From NCBI GenBank assembly GCA_035487295.1, contig DATHMH010000036.1, positions 62,001 to 126,000 of the forward strand: a stretch of 64,000 nucleotides of DNA, written 5' to 3'. Both the position numbers and the translations under genes were made by a program. This stretch comes from QIAW01 sp035487295. GTDB taxonomy: Bacteria; Acidobacteriota; Terriglobia; Terriglobales; Acidobacteriaceae. Below are positions 1-8,158 of the stretch, piece after piece. The notes under the pieces are model-generated. The model saw nothing but the letters and a program-made list of their open reading frames with translations, did not search any database and was not told the origin of the DNA. Numbering within the stretch: the stretch's first letter is position 1; every line of letters starts with the position of its first letter.

Positions 1-868
1 TTAACTGCGGGCGGTACTCGTGATCAATTCGAATCACATTCGGCCACACAATTTCATATTGTGCCCGCCGTTCAGCAATGGGCTCAATCCTCGTCTTTCC
101 CGTCGGAGGAGGTGGCGGGGGAGCATCGGCGCTTCCCTCGTGGGGTAGAAACGTGAACGGTACACCAAATATGTTTACGTACTCCGGCTGAAACAGCTTG
201 GTCTTCTCGTCAACTTCGTATGATGTTCTGCGCAACCCGCGCCCCACCACCTGCTCGCACAAAAGCTGTGATGTAAACGCCCGCAGCCCCATGATGTGGG
301 TCACCGTCTTGGCGTCCCAGCCTTCCGACAGCATCCCTACGGAGATTACGTTCTGAACCTGAGCCCCAGCCTGGCCTTCGCGTCCAACTGTGTCCACTGT
401 TCTGCGCAGCAACTCCGCACGGTCTTTCTTTGAAAGTTTTTTGCGCGGCCCAGCTCCGTTCTCCTCCGCGCTCTCCTCGGTTGGTTCTGGTTCGGTCTCC
501 TCGTCCGCTAAGCTGGTCTGGAGTTCCCCTACATCCTCATTTTGCCTCCGCCTCGTCGAGCACCTTGGAGTCAATATGCAGAATTCCTTTCGGATCACAT
601 AGTTCTTCAATCTTGATTCTCTTATGCTGAAAGGCATACTGCACCCGGGCCGCCGTATGCGTGATGTTGGCCACTGTAATCATCACAGGCGGCGTTTTTA
701 GGTTCGCTTCCTGCCACGCTTTGGCAGTTTCAAGCCAGTCCTTTCCCAGAAAGTAGTAAGCCTTATCCACCAGCTCTGGTAAAGGCTCCTGCGGCAATGC
801 CTTGCGGTTGAGGTTGGTCTTAACGTCCGGATCGGTATAGATATGGTAATGCTGGCAGCACCACGGCA
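1..868 (-). pseudogene. type III restriction enzyme Res / DEAD-like helicase, remnant
   Basis: The minus strand encodes the C-terminal part of a type III restriction-type helicase/nuclease subunit, and the gene runs off the left edge. The segment at about 180-330 reads NVISVGMLSEGWDAKTVT and then EQVVGRGLRR, which is helicase motif VI. Two lesions mark it as broken. First, the 5' end is missing: in-frame similarity starts near 868 with no Walker A or DEAD motif before it, and an unrelated plus-strand fragment abuts it. Second, the frame ends at a TGA at 537-539 and resumes one frame over as EDVGELQTSLADEE. A one-base change in the run of four A at about 539-543 would rejoin the frames. In type III systems Res translocates and cuts DNA together with the Mod methyltransferase; no mod gene is present here. 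The frameshift could be a sequencing error, but the 5' truncation could not. Confidence 0.75.
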
Positions 869-1093
869 GTCTATTTATTGACTACGACTGTGGGAGGGCT
901 CAGTATTGCTTACGGTCTTGCCCCAGGCGCTGCGGTCGTCGTCAATGGCAACAATGTTCGAATCGGCGAACACCTGACCCGAATCTATGCCGACCCGGGC
1001 ACGACGGTAAGATTCGACGGATTAGAGAATAGCAATTCCGGGACCGTGAATTTTACCGCGCTCTTGTCCGGCCACCTGGTAAATGTACCTTAA
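842..1093 (+). pseudogene. orphan C-terminal protein fragment
   Basis: An open plus-strand frame (readable from about 824, TTG at 878, stop at 1091-1093) gives a Gly/Thr/Val-rich beta-type sequence (TTVGGLSIAYGLAPGAAVVV, then FDGLENSNSGTVNFTALLSG). It has no ribosome-binding site and no proper start. It abuts the truncated restriction gene on the other strand, so it looks like the tail of a secreted or surface protein left behind by a rearrangement. The family is not recognised. It could also be a chance open frame. Confidence 0.3.
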
Positions 1094-1466
1094 AAACAGC
1101 TCCAAGCTGCAAGCTACAAGGGAAAGCAAAGGCATTTTCGCCGGGGATTGACGCGGATTTGCGCGGATTTTCAGAAACAGTTTCGAGTTTCAGGTTTCGA
1201 GTTTCAAAGGCAAATGCAAAAGGCTTTTTCGCCGCAGATGAACGCAGATTTACGCTGATTTTCAATTACCCAATTACGGAGTTACCCGATTCATCAATGA
1301 AGCAATGTCCCGATGAATCAATGACCCAATTCCTTCGTGTCCTTCGTGGCAAAACCTTTGTGCCCTTTGTGGTTAGCTTTTGCTTTTTACTGCCAAGGCC
1401 ACAAAAAGCCCCTGGCGGGGGACCGGGTCTTTCGCCATGGGCCGGTTTCGCCAGGGGTTTGTTTGG
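1094..1466. repeat. intergenic repeat region with degenerate octamers
   Basis: No gene is supported here. The region holds a repeat module also seen at about 3480-3725: GAGTTTCAGGTTTCGAGTTT, then TTTTTCGCCGCAGATGAACG, then degenerate 8-bp units of TTACCCGA/TGACCCAA type at about 1268-1330. Next comes a stretch of the kind CCTTCGTGTCCTTCGTGG, and then the terminator of the gene at 1467-2252. Confidence 0.55.
1403..1457 (-). terminator. rho-independent terminator of the 1467-2252 gene
   Basis: On the minus strand, just after the stop at 1467, CCCCTGGCG (1449-1457) pairs with CGCCAGGGG (1409-1417). The inner arms CCGG and CCGG can pair as well, and the stem is followed by CTTTTTG. Confidence 0.7.
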
Positions 1467-2252
1467 TTAGTTGTGTGAGGCCGGTTTCCGATCCTCTGTC
1501 TTGGGGTCCTCTGGTTTTGGATCTTGGGTCGAACTTGCTGTTTCTACGGTGACCGTGCTCTGGTCGGGTGCGATCTGCAGGGTCCGCAGAATTGCGTCGA
1601 GGCGCAGCATGACCCTGTCAGGATTGACTTCTCTGGCCAGGCCATTCTGGTTGCGGGTGTTCACTCCCATCTCGACTTCGTAGCAGGCGCCGTTGCTGTA
1701 GGTTACATACCGGCGGAGCTTCGTTGCCTCGCCGCCGCCGGCGGTCTCGGTGTCGATCCAGTGGAAGCCGGCTCCGTTGACGGAGTCAGTCTCGATCTTG
1801 CCGCCTTTGAGCACGTGGAACGTCGCTTCGCATTCGGACTCGCTGGCGATCTGCGGGTCGAGGCTGAGGGTGAAGTATCCGCTTTCGAAGTCGGTCCCGT
1901 CATAGTAGCCCTTGGGAATGTCGATGCGGGCGAGCGTGATCTGGGAATCATGACCGTCGGACTTCGGCCGCAGCGAGGCGTCGGCGCTGGACTGGGCGAT
2001 GGTCTTGGCGTTCACAAACCCATACTGCCATGGATAGACAAATGAGACTCCGTAATCGCGGCTCTTGTAGGTCACAGGCTTCGGCACAAGCGGCCTCTCG
2101 GCGGATGGCGTCTTCGTTTCGGCGTTGGTCGTGGCCAGCGCGGCCGCTGGGGCCCAGGTGACGATAGCGGCCGCGACGGCGAGCGCGGCCAGGAGAGTAA
2201 CAAAGTGGACTATACGGATCGATGGTGCGATACAAGCATTGGACGGTTTCAT
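1467..2252 (-). CDS. secreted protein of unknown function (PsbP-like fold possible)
   Basis: 261 aa from an ATG at 2252 preceded by AAGGAGGCC. The N-terminus is an export signal: a short basic start, then a long Ala/Val-rich core (VTLLAALAVAAAIVTWAPAA). The mature part begins KPVTYKSRDYGVSFVYPWQY, a pattern seen in exported proteins with PsbP-like or DUF1795-like folds. It continues with alternating strands and ends in a low-complexity tail rich in Thr, Glu, Asp, Pro and Lys. Its neighbours are repeats and a rhomboid protease, which give no functional clue. A terminator follows directly. The function is unknown; export is well supported and the PsbP-like assignment is tentative. Confidence 0.75.
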   Translation of the reverse strand: MKPSNACIAPSIRIVHFVTLLAALAVAAAIVTWAPAAALATTNAETKTPSAERPLVPKPVTYKSRDYGVSFVYPWQYGFVNAKTIAQSSADASLRPKSDGHDSQITLARIDIPKGYYDGTDFESGYFTLSLDPQIASESECEATFHVLKGGKIETDSVNGAGFHWIDTETAGGGEATKLRRYVTYSNGACYEVEMGVNTRNQNGLAREVNPDRVMLRLDAILRTLQIAPDQSTVTVETASSTQDPKPEDPKTEDRKPASHN

Positions 2253-2789
2253 AACGGCCTCCTTGGGGCTGCCCGTGGAAGTGCAAAGCACCAGCCAATC
2301 GGGACCGCATTGATTCTTCAGGACTTAGAGTCTTCTCTAGCCGGCGGCGAGCGTGGACGCGCTGACACAGTGTCTAACCATTGGGTCATTGAGTCATCGG
2401 GTCATTGAGTCATTGATGAATCGGGTAATTGTGGGAATTACGAATTACGATTTCTGATTTACGATTCCCCCTGCTTACTTTGTGTTCCTTCGTGGTTAAC
2501 CTTCGTGTCCGTAGCCTGCCCTGAGCGAAGCCGAAGGGTGGTAAAACTTCCCATCCGCGGCGAAAAGTCTTTGCTTTGGGAAATCGTAAATCAGAAATCG
2601 TAATTCGAAAATCACTCGATTACGCAGTTACCCAACCTATCCCGGCCTGCCGTGGATGATTCAATGATCCGATGATCCGATGACCCAATGACCCAATCTT
2701 TACATCCGCGTGATCCGTGAAATCCGCGGTTGGCTTTTGCTTTTGCCTATTGTTTATACTTCTCCAATCCACGAACGGAGGAAAACAAT
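2253..2789. repeat. fold-back intergenic element with octamer arrays
   Basis: This gap carries no gene. Octamers of TTGGGTCA/TCGGGTCA type run at about 2380-2430, and the complementary form (TGATCCGA, TGACCCAA) runs at about 2660-2697. Between them lies a perfect 25-nt inverted repeat, 2442-2466 against 2582-2606. The element therefore folds back on itself over about 300 nt. The promoter of the rhomboid gene must lie near its right end. Confidence 0.65.
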
Positions 2790-3452
2790 ATGGGCGGCTT
2801 GATCCCCTTAGGCGATGCATCGCGGCGGCCGGTACGCATGCCTGTTGTCACTGTGCTGATCATCGTGGTGAACGTCTTCGTTTTTGTGCGCGAGCTGTTG
2901 CGTGGCGACGCATTCGTGATGCAGTGGTCCGCCATCCCCGCCCAGATTGTCTCCGGCCATCACTGGATCACGATTCTCACGGCCATGTTCATGCACGGCA
3001 GTTGGTCGCACATCATCGGCAATATGGTCTTTCTGTGGGCTTTCGGCCCTGAGATCGAAGATGCCATGGGCCGATGGCGCTATCCGGTTTTCTACCTGCT
3101 GGGCGGAGTGGTCGCCATGCTTGCCCAGGTTGCCGCCGATCCCCATTCCACGGTCCCTAACCTGGGGGCGAGCGGCGCGATTGCCGCGGTGATGGGAGCG
3201 TTTCTGGTCACCTATCCTCGCGATCAGATTCGCTCAGTCCTGTTCATCTTCATTTTTGCGCGGATCACCTTTATCCCGGCCGTTCTCTTAATCGGTTTCT
3301 GGTTCCTCACCCAGCTCTTCAGCGCCGGCTCGGTTGCCCATGTACAGACCGGCGGAGTGGCTTACCTGGCGCACGTCGGCGGTTTTATCTTCGGCGCCGC
3401 CACAGCCCGCTTGTTCGAAGACAAAAGGCAGCTCCAAGCTTTCAGCTCCTAG
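2790..3452 (+). CDS. rhomboid family intramembrane serine protease
   Basis: 220 aa starting at the ATG at 2790, eight bases after GGAGG. Rhomboids cut transmembrane substrates within the bilayer using a Ser-His dyad. The family pattern is complete: HIIGN with His74 and Asn78 in TM2, GASGA with the nucleophile at Ser128, and AHVGGF with the catalytic His195 in the last helix. Six hydrophobic segments are visible, starting with VVTVLIIVVNVFVFV. An earlier in-frame ATG at 2730 would add 20 residues but lacks a good ribosome-binding site. The substrate is unknown. The gene stands alone between repeat-rich gaps. Confidence 0.93.
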   Translation: MGGLIPLGDASRRPVRMPVVTVLIIVVNVFVFVRELLRGDAFVMQWSAIPAQIVSGHHWITILTAMFMHGSWSHIIGNMVFLWAFGPEIEDAMGRWRYPVFYLLGGVVAMLAQVAADPHSTVPNLGASGAIAAVMGAFLVTYPRDQIRSVLFIFIFARITFIPAVLLIGFWFLTQLFSAGSVAHVQTGGVAYLAHVGGFIFGAATARLFEDKRQLQAFSS

Positions 3453-4327
3453 CTCCAGGGAAAAGGCAGATCGTTGTCAGCTGCCAGAAAGCAGTTTCGA
3501 GTTTCTAGTTTCGAGAATCCAGATCCCTCGACTGTGCTCGGGATTTCGCCTCGCGGCTCGGACGCCGCGAAAACGGCTCGAGTTCCAAAGGCAAAAAAGC
3601 AAAGGCTTTTTCGCCGCAGATGAACGCTGATTTTCAATTACCCAATTGCGCAGTTACCCGATTACCCAATGATTCAATGACCCGATGACCCAATGACCCG
3701 ATGACCTGATGACCCAATGACCCGATCTGCGGCGAATCTTTTGCCTTTGATATCAAAACCGTGATTTTTGCACGCTTATGCGTCATCATAGTGCTGGGGC
3801 ATTCAGGATGCCCCCAAGCGCGATCTCTGAAATCCTAAAGGTTTTTCTTTTCCTTGCAGCTTGGAGCTTGGAGCTGGTTTTGGCTTTGCCTAAAAAATGA
3901 CGGGTTTGGTGATTCCCTCGCAAAATTTCGGGGAAATGCGAAAGCGGGCATCGCCAAGCTATAGCCCCGAACAGGGGCGGCAGAAAGTAGCCCAGGCGCG
4001 TAAGCCCTGGGAAAGCCAAGGAAAAGACCCCTCTTCCGCTCGCCGAAGGCCAACGCGCAGCGAAGCGGAGCGTTTAGAAAATGGGTAGATTTTATAGAAC
4101 CAACAATCATCTGCTCCTTGTCTAAAGCCGATTTTTTGGGGCAAAGCTGCTGGTTTTTACTAACCAGTAAACAAAAATCACTTCTCAAGGATTACTTCAA
4201 CATTCCAGGTAACCACCAGCATGTCATTGTATTTACAAGAGTTAGATTCAAATGAGGTTACTTGAGTAACAGGGGGAGGGGGGCCCACTACTTTGGGCTC
4301 TTCGCCCATTAATCAGAAAATTAACAG
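3453..4327. repeat. gene-free region with octamer tandem array
   Basis: 875 bp without a supported gene. It begins with a copy of the repeat module of 1155-1345 (AGTTTCGAG repeats, then TTTTTCGCCGCAGATGAACG at about 3608). Seven 8-bp units of TGACCCRA type follow at 3670-3725. The rest (3726-4327) includes a stretch resembling common intergenic repeats (GTAGCCCAGGCGCGTAAGCC at about 3988). The short open frames here have poor starts and no recognisable content. Confidence 0.6.
3670..3725. repeat. octanucleotide tandem repeat TGACCCRA x7
   Basis: Seven consecutive 8-bp units: TGATTCAA, TGACCCGA, TGACCCAA, TGACCCGA, TGACCTGA, TGACCCAA, TGACCCGA. Related units of TTACCCRA type precede them. Confidence 0.9.
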
Positions 4328-4645
4328 CTATCCCAACTCCATCAGCATGCCTTCCATCTCCGCCCTGGCATGTGAGTTTCCGGTTCGGATGGCCGAGGCG
4401 ATGCCATCTTCCAGAACCTGGCGGGCATCTTCCATGCGGCCGGCCTTCATGAGCATCTGCCCGGCCATCTGGTAGGCGGCGATGTAATCAGGATCGTTCT
4501 TGAGCACCGTGCGAAATTCCTCGAGCGCGGTCTCGAGCGAACCCTGGCGGGCATACTCCATAGCCAGCCCGTAGCGGGTAAAAGAATCTTTGGGGTTGGC
4601 AGTCAGGAACTCTTTCAGCATTGCGACCCGGTCGATCTCAGTCAT
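4328..4645 (-). CDS. small TPR-repeat protein
   Basis: 105 aa. I chose the ATG at 4645, with GAGGACC upstream, because the tetratricopeptide pattern begins right after it. Two to three TPR units are visible: a helix pair around FTRYGLAMEYARQGSLETAL, then ALEEFRTVLKNDPDYIAAYQ, then MLMKAGRMEDARQVLEDGI. TPR proteins act as protein-protein adaptors. No signal peptide is seen, so it is probably cytosolic. The gene is divergent from the thioesterase at 4722, with start codons 76 bp apart, so the two probably share a promoter region. The partner is unknown. Confidence 0.85.
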   Translation of the reverse strand: MTEIDRVAMLKEFLTANPKDSFTRYGLAMEYARQGSLETALEEFRTVLKNDPDYIAAYQMAGQMLMKAGRMEDARQVLEDGIASAIRTGNSHARAEMEGMLMELG

Positions 4646-4721
4646 GCAGTGGTCCTCAGATAAATTTTGCTGCATCGGAAATGTACCATATCGCGCAATT
4701 TCCACCCCCCAGGAGGGCCCG

Positions 4722-5273
4722 ATGCAAGCTGCTACAATAAAGCCGTCAACCATGCCTGACAACAGCCATGACGGAAATCTGTTGCCGCGGCCGGTGCGGG
4801 AATCGCTGTCAGAGATGATTGAGATCGTTCTGCCCAACGATGCCAATCCCCTGGGCAACCTGCTCGGCGGCAGGTTAATGCACTTCATTGATCTCGCCGG
4901 CGCCCTGGCCTGCCACCGGCACTCGCGCAGTTACGTGGTAACCGCCAGCATCGAGCACCTCGATTTCCTGGCGCCCGTGCACGTAGGTGACCTGCTGATC
5001 CTGCGCTCCGCCGTCAACCGCGCATTTAATACTTCCATGGAGGCGGGGGTCAAAATCTGGGTTGAAAATTACATTGCCGGGACCAAACGCCACGTGGGTT
5101 CCGCCTATGTGACCTATGTGGCAGTGGACCGGCACGGGCAGCATATTCCCGTGCCTCCGGTCATTCCTGAAACCGAAGAGGAAAAACGGCGCTACGAAGA
5201 CGCCGGCCGCCGCCGCGAACTCCGCCAGATTGAAAAAAACCGCAAACGGAATGTCTTCGCATCGAAACCATGA
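4722..5273 (+). CDS. acyl-CoA thioesterase, hotdog fold (YciA/BACH type)
   Basis: 183 aa from the ATG at 4722, preceded by AGGAGGG at 4711. The family hydrolyses acyl-CoA to free acid and CoA. The hotdog signature NPLGNLLGGRLMHFIDLAGA is present at residues 42-61, with Asp57 and the Asn/Gly-rich turn in the usual places. It is followed by the long-strand segment HLDFLAPVHVGDLLILRSAV. The C-terminus is a charged helix (EEEKRRYEDAGRRRELRQ) typical of this group. The length fits a single hotdog domain that would act as a hexamer or trimer of dimers. Chain-length preference cannot be read from the sequence. Confidence 0.9.
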   Translation: MQAATIKPSTMPDNSHDGNLLPRPVRESLSEMIEIVLPNDANPLGNLLGGRLMHFIDLAGALACHRHSRSYVVTASIEHLDFLAPVHVGDLLILRSAVNRAFNTSMEAGVKIWVENYIAGTKRHVGSAYVTYVAVDRHGQHIPVPPVIPETEEEKRRYEDAGRRRELRQIEKNRKRNVFASKP

Positions 5274-5323
5274 TGAATTGCTTTTGCAATTTGTTGCCGC
5301 GCCTGCCCGAATGAAATGGAAAT

Positions 5324-5353
5324 TTGAGCGAAAGCGGCACGGTTCGTTATAAT
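5324..5353 (+). promoter_or_regulatory. sigma-70-type promoter of tRNA-Phe
   Basis: TTGAGC (5324-5329), an 18-bp spacer and a perfect TATAAT (5348-5353) lie about 80 bp upstream of the tRNA. Confidence 0.6.
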
Positions 5354-5433
5354 CAGCAAGTCCGGCACGCATACGGCTTCCAGCAGCAAAGATGTTCTTC
5401 GCTGCGCATCATTCCAGTCCATCGCGTGAGAAT

Positions 5434-5509
5434 GGCCAGGTAGCTCAGTTGGTAGAGCGCAGCCCTGAAAAGGCTGGCGTCGGCGGTTCGATTCCGTCCC
5501 TGGCCACCA
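5434..5509 (+). tRNA. tRNA-Phe (GAA)
   Basis: A full cloverleaf: acceptor GGCCAGG (5434-5440) pairs with CCTGGCC (5499-5505). The D arm GCTC..GAGC holds AGTTGGTA. The anticodon stem CAGCC/GGCTG carries loop CTGAAAA with anticodon GAA at 5467-5469. The T arm has TTCGATT. The 3' CCA is encoded (5507-5509). Confidence 0.97.
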
Positions 5510-5574
5510 TCATTCCAAAAAGACTTAGACGATTGAGGGCCCACCGCCACAGTCCGCTCTCAGTCCTGCAACAA

Positions 5575-6264
5575 TTAATGACAGGCTGCATTATCTTCAA
5601 AGTTGCCACTAGCCAGCATCGGACCCAGAAATTCGTCACACTGCGAAATCTTCTGAAACATAGAATCATTGTTGAGCGCGTCATCGCTCATCACATACTC
5701 CCCGGCAGACGCGGAATTCTGGGCGTTAACAAGACCGTTGCTCCAGGCACTTAAATTCTGGAACTCGTTCGAGAGCAATTGGAAGCCGCTTCGGTCTGAC
5801 GGAGTTGCAACTTCTGCGGCAGCCAGGATGAGGCGGTCACGCGCTCTCCCGGAGTAGGAAAGCATCTCGTTCCCTACCGGATACCCGTTCCGAATCAAGA
5901 GCGCGAGTGTGCTTCTCCACTCTCGCATCGAGGCCGTCGCTTCTATGCCCGCTCGCATGAAATGTCGTGAAAATCCTGGCTCTGCATCAGAGCTCTGTGA
6001 CGCGATGTCCGCCAGGCTACCGCCGGATACGGGCAACGTCAAAATCAGCCGATTCTCTTGCAAACTTAGGGACCCGTTCGTGATGCGCGCAAGCTCGTTA
6101 ATGTCAATGTACTTATGACCCTCGATCTGCAGGATCTTTGCTTCTCCCTGGACACCATTGATGACGAACGCCTCGTTCTGCACGTTCTCTTGCGCCAGAG
6201 CACTTCCTGAAAAATAGAGGATCAGTGCAAAAACCAACCACCACGCTTTAGATTCACTGTTCAT
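5575..6264 (-). CDS. secreted stalk-domain protein of unknown function
   Basis: 229 aa from the ATG at 6264, chosen because it gives a clean signal peptide (AWWLVFALILYFSGSALAQ, cleavage after ALA-Q). Residues about 45-85 (VINGVQGEAKILQIEGHKYIDINELARITNG in outline) resemble the copper amine oxidase N-terminal 'stalk' domain, a small beta module in exported proteins. The rest is helical with no known motif. A sigma-54 promoter sits at 6309-6294 on the same strand, with its predicted start about 20 bp before the ATG. The gene is divergent from the LTXXQ protein at 6623, which has its own sigma-54 promoter, so the two share upstream sequence. Function is inferred only from regulon membership (envelope stress). 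Confidence 0.75.
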   Translation of the reverse strand: MNSESKAWWLVFALILYFSGSALAQENVQNEAFVINGVQGEAKILQIEGHKYIDINELARITNGSLSLQENRLILTLPVSGGSLADIASQSSDAEPGFSRHFMRAGIEATASMREWRSTLALLIRNGYPVGNEMLSYSGRARDRLILAAAEVATPSDRSGFQLLSNEFQNLSAWSNGLVNAQNSASAGEYVMSDDALNNDSMFQKISQCDEFLGPMLASGNFEDNAACH

Positions 6265-6293
6265 CGAAATCCAGCGAGCCCGCCCACATACAG

Positions 6294-6309
6294 GGCAAGT
6301 GCATTGCCA
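6294..6309 (-). promoter_or_regulatory. sigma-54 (-24/-12) promoter of 5575-6264
   Basis: On the minus strand the site reads TGGCAATGCACTTGCC: GG and GC are 10 bp apart as sigma-54 requires. The predicted start is near 6284. Confidence 0.75.
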
Positions 6310-6381
6310 AATTCCATTTACTACCAACTCAATGAAACTAAATCGGGTCAGGCCGGAATAACTGGGGCGCATGCACGATAA

Positions 6382-6412
6382 CTGTTGAACTGTCGGACGG
6401 CAGCTTCAACAG
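6382..6412. promoter_or_regulatory. putative shared enhancer-binding site
   Basis: The inverted repeat CTGTTGAA ... TTCAACAG flanks CTGTCGGACGGCAG. It lies between two divergent sigma-54 promoters, roughly 75-130 bp from each -24 element, which fits a shared activator site. It is less similar to the TGTCGA palindromes found elsewhere. Confidence 0.4.
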
Positions 6413-6516
6413 GTCAGGCGTGATAGACAGCGCTTCCAACACTTCCCAGCGACACCTTGTTGCAAATACTTGTGCTTTTTCAGGCAATTGGAAACGTGTG
6501 TTTACGTTTTGTCTTT

Positions 6517-6532
6517 TGGCCGCTCATTTGCA
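6517..6532 (+). promoter_or_regulatory. sigma-54 (-24/-12) promoter of 6623-7429
   Basis: TGGCCGCTCATTTGCA, with GG-N10-GC spacing. The leader to the ATG at 6623 would be about 80 nt. Confidence 0.65.
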
Positions 6533-6622
6533 TTCACTGTTAGACGGAAGGCATTTGGTCGTTTGAGACAGACTGGAAAGGAACGATCTGATGGCTCTCT
6601 TAAAGAATAAGGAGCGACTAAC

Positions 6623-7429
6623 ATGAAAATCTCGTGGTTAATTACAATCCTAGTCGTCGTTACAATGACGACCCTTGCCTTGGCGCAGGCAGACGATTCG
6701 AATCCTACCAGCAGTGCCGACGTGACAGCGATCGCACCCGACAATCCAGCAGCCGACGCTGGCCCAGTGCTTCAACCTCAGGAAGCTCTCAATGCATATC
6801 AAAAACAAATGGTTCTGGTAACGGTACAAACGTATGGAGAACTGGCTCAGATTGCCGAAGCCGCTCGTGCCAGCCAGATCAGCAGTGAGCAAGCGGAGTA
6901 TCTTACGAGACGGAGCTATGCAATCGGCATGATTCGGTTTCAGTTCTTTGACACTCTATATCAGATCACCGAGACCAATCTTTCAAAGGGAAGCACGCCG
7001 GAAAAAACAGACCAACAGATACCCGCAGACCAAACATCAAACGAGACTCTGGTTGTGGTACCACCTGGCTCTTCCCCGGATATACCGGAGTCTCTCGCCA
7101 AATACCTTGAGTTGACACCCATACAAATAGCTGCCATTCAGGCCCGTGTCGTAGAGGAGCAGAAGCAAATACGGCCGTTGCTTCAACAGCTTTCGCAAAA
7201 TCGAGAGGCATTGACGACTGCCATCCATGTAAAGCAGTCCGGCAACAGCAATCGTCAGATTCAACAACTTGCACTCGCGCAATCACACATCCTGGAACGA
7301 ATCATTCTTGCAAGTTCACGCCTGCAGAGAGACATTTACAAAACGCTGACAGCTGCACAACGCGAAAAACTCGACGATAGTGGACAACACATTGCAGATG
7401 CATTTGAGCAAAGGCTTGCAGAGCGGTAA
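6623..7429 (+). CDS. periplasmic LTXXQ-motif (Spy/CpxP-like) protein
   Basis: 268 aa with AAGGAG nine bases before the ATG and a signal peptide (MKISWLITILVVVTMTTLAL, cleavage near AQA). The C-terminal half carries two copies of the LTXXQ hallmark of Spy/CpxP proteins: LTPIQ at about 170 and LTAAQ at about 247, in long amphipathic helices rich in Gln and Glu. Spy and CpxP are periplasmic chaperones and sensors of envelope damage. At 268 aa it is longer than Spy (about 160), with an extra N-terminal helical region (ALNAYQKQMVLVTVQTYGEL). A sigma-54 promoter lies upstream. It probably belongs to the same stress regulon as the downstream efflux pumps. Confidence 0.75.
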   Translation: MKISWLITILVVVTMTTLALAQADDSNPTSSADVTAIAPDNPAADAGPVLQPQEALNAYQKQMVLVTVQTYGELAQIAEAARASQISSEQAEYLTRRSYAIGMIRFQFFDTLYQITETNLSKGSTPEKTDQQIPADQTSNETLVVVPPGSSPDIPESLAKYLELTPIQIAAIQARVVEEQKQIRPLLQQLSQNREALTTAIHVKQSGNSNRQIQQLALAQSHILERIILASSRLQRDIYKTLTAAQREKLDDSGQHIADAFEQRLAER

Positions 7430-7471
7430 TTATTTTGCGATTTCTTCAATCCACAACTCTGGAGCAACAAT

Positions 7472-7690
7472 ATGATCAAGGAACTACAAGCCGATATCTC
7501 CTAGTTGGAAAGGCTAAGAGGCATAAGCATCGGGATGACTGACGATGAGGAGCCTTTCCTGATCTTCAGTTATGACGAAAAACAGGGGAATGAGAAGGCT
7601 CTTGCATTGGTCTGCTGGTTATCGATTGCGGCCCTCTATGGGGTTGGTGGACCAGATTATCTGGCGGACGCTCCCAGAATATATCTGTGA
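7472..7690 (+). pseudogene. small ORF interrupted by an in-frame amber codon
   Basis: GGAG lies about 10 bases before the ATG at 7472. The frame reads MIKELQADIS, then TAG at 7502-7504, then continues in the same frame as LERLRGISIGMTDDEEPFLI and on to a stop at 7688-7690 (72 codons with the TAG). The helical register (MIKELQADIS-x-LERLRG) carries smoothly across the stop. That suggests a nonsense mutation in a real small gene, or readthrough. It follows the LTXXQ gene by 42 bp. The family is unknown. Confidence 0.35.
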
Positions 7691-7959
7691 GGTAGTAGAT
7701 GCCGTACCGGGCCTTGCTCCCCTGTCGTTTAACCCTCATCCCCCTGGTCGCATATGAGCAAAACACATGTGCCAAAGTTCATCGGACTTCAGCACCGGCG
7801 ACCTTCAGTGAGATGTATTTTCTTCGACGCTCGTTCCAACTACCAAACTGCTTGGCTGTCTTTGGCTTGGAAACGAATCCCGCTGTTCATGTCGCAACAA
7901 TCCCGCTGAATTTCTTCTGGTAAAAAGCAGCAATTGTTATTCGTTTGAGACTGCAGCCA
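7691..7959. other. gap with no recognised gene
   Basis: I see no convincing reading frame or RNA between the interrupted small ORF and the enhancer-like palindrome at 7960. Short frames here lack ribosome-binding sites. Confidence 0.5.
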
Positions 7960-7982
7960 GTGTCGAACAGAGCAATCGACAC
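7960..7982. promoter_or_regulatory. enhancer-like palindrome GTGTCGA-N9-TCGACAC
   Basis: Perfect 7-bp arms at 7960-7966 and 7976-7982, followed by TTTTTAACACCGCT. The site begins 101 bp before the -24 element at 8061. The same layout recurs at 8896, 12066 and 20037. Confidence 0.7.
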
Positions 7983-8060
7983 TCCAAGTTTTTAACACCG
8001 CTGGCAGTCGTAAACGCCCATCATGCCGCTTTGTTTCCACGCACTTGCCGACCGCTGCTC

Positions 8061-8076
8061 TGGCATCACAGTTGCC
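8061..8076 (+). promoter_or_regulatory. sigma-54 (-24/-12) promoter of 8159-8686
   Basis: TGGCATCACAGTTGCC, with GG-N10-GC spacing. The start is predicted near 8088. Confidence 0.8.
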
Positions 8077-8158
8077 TCTATGTGAGATCAGAGCGCAATC
8101 GAAAGATTGACGAGCTGAAGGGGAAACAATGCCATCAAAGTTCCTCAAGGAGAAGAAC

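Noticed and set aside
3670..3725. CRISPR-like array
   Set aside because: The units are 8 bp tandem repeats without spacers, and no cas gene is present.
6448..6466. TTGCAAATACTTGTGC as a sigma-54 promoter
   Set aside because: It lacks the GG doublet and the spacing is 11 bp; the good match at 6517 serves the same gene.
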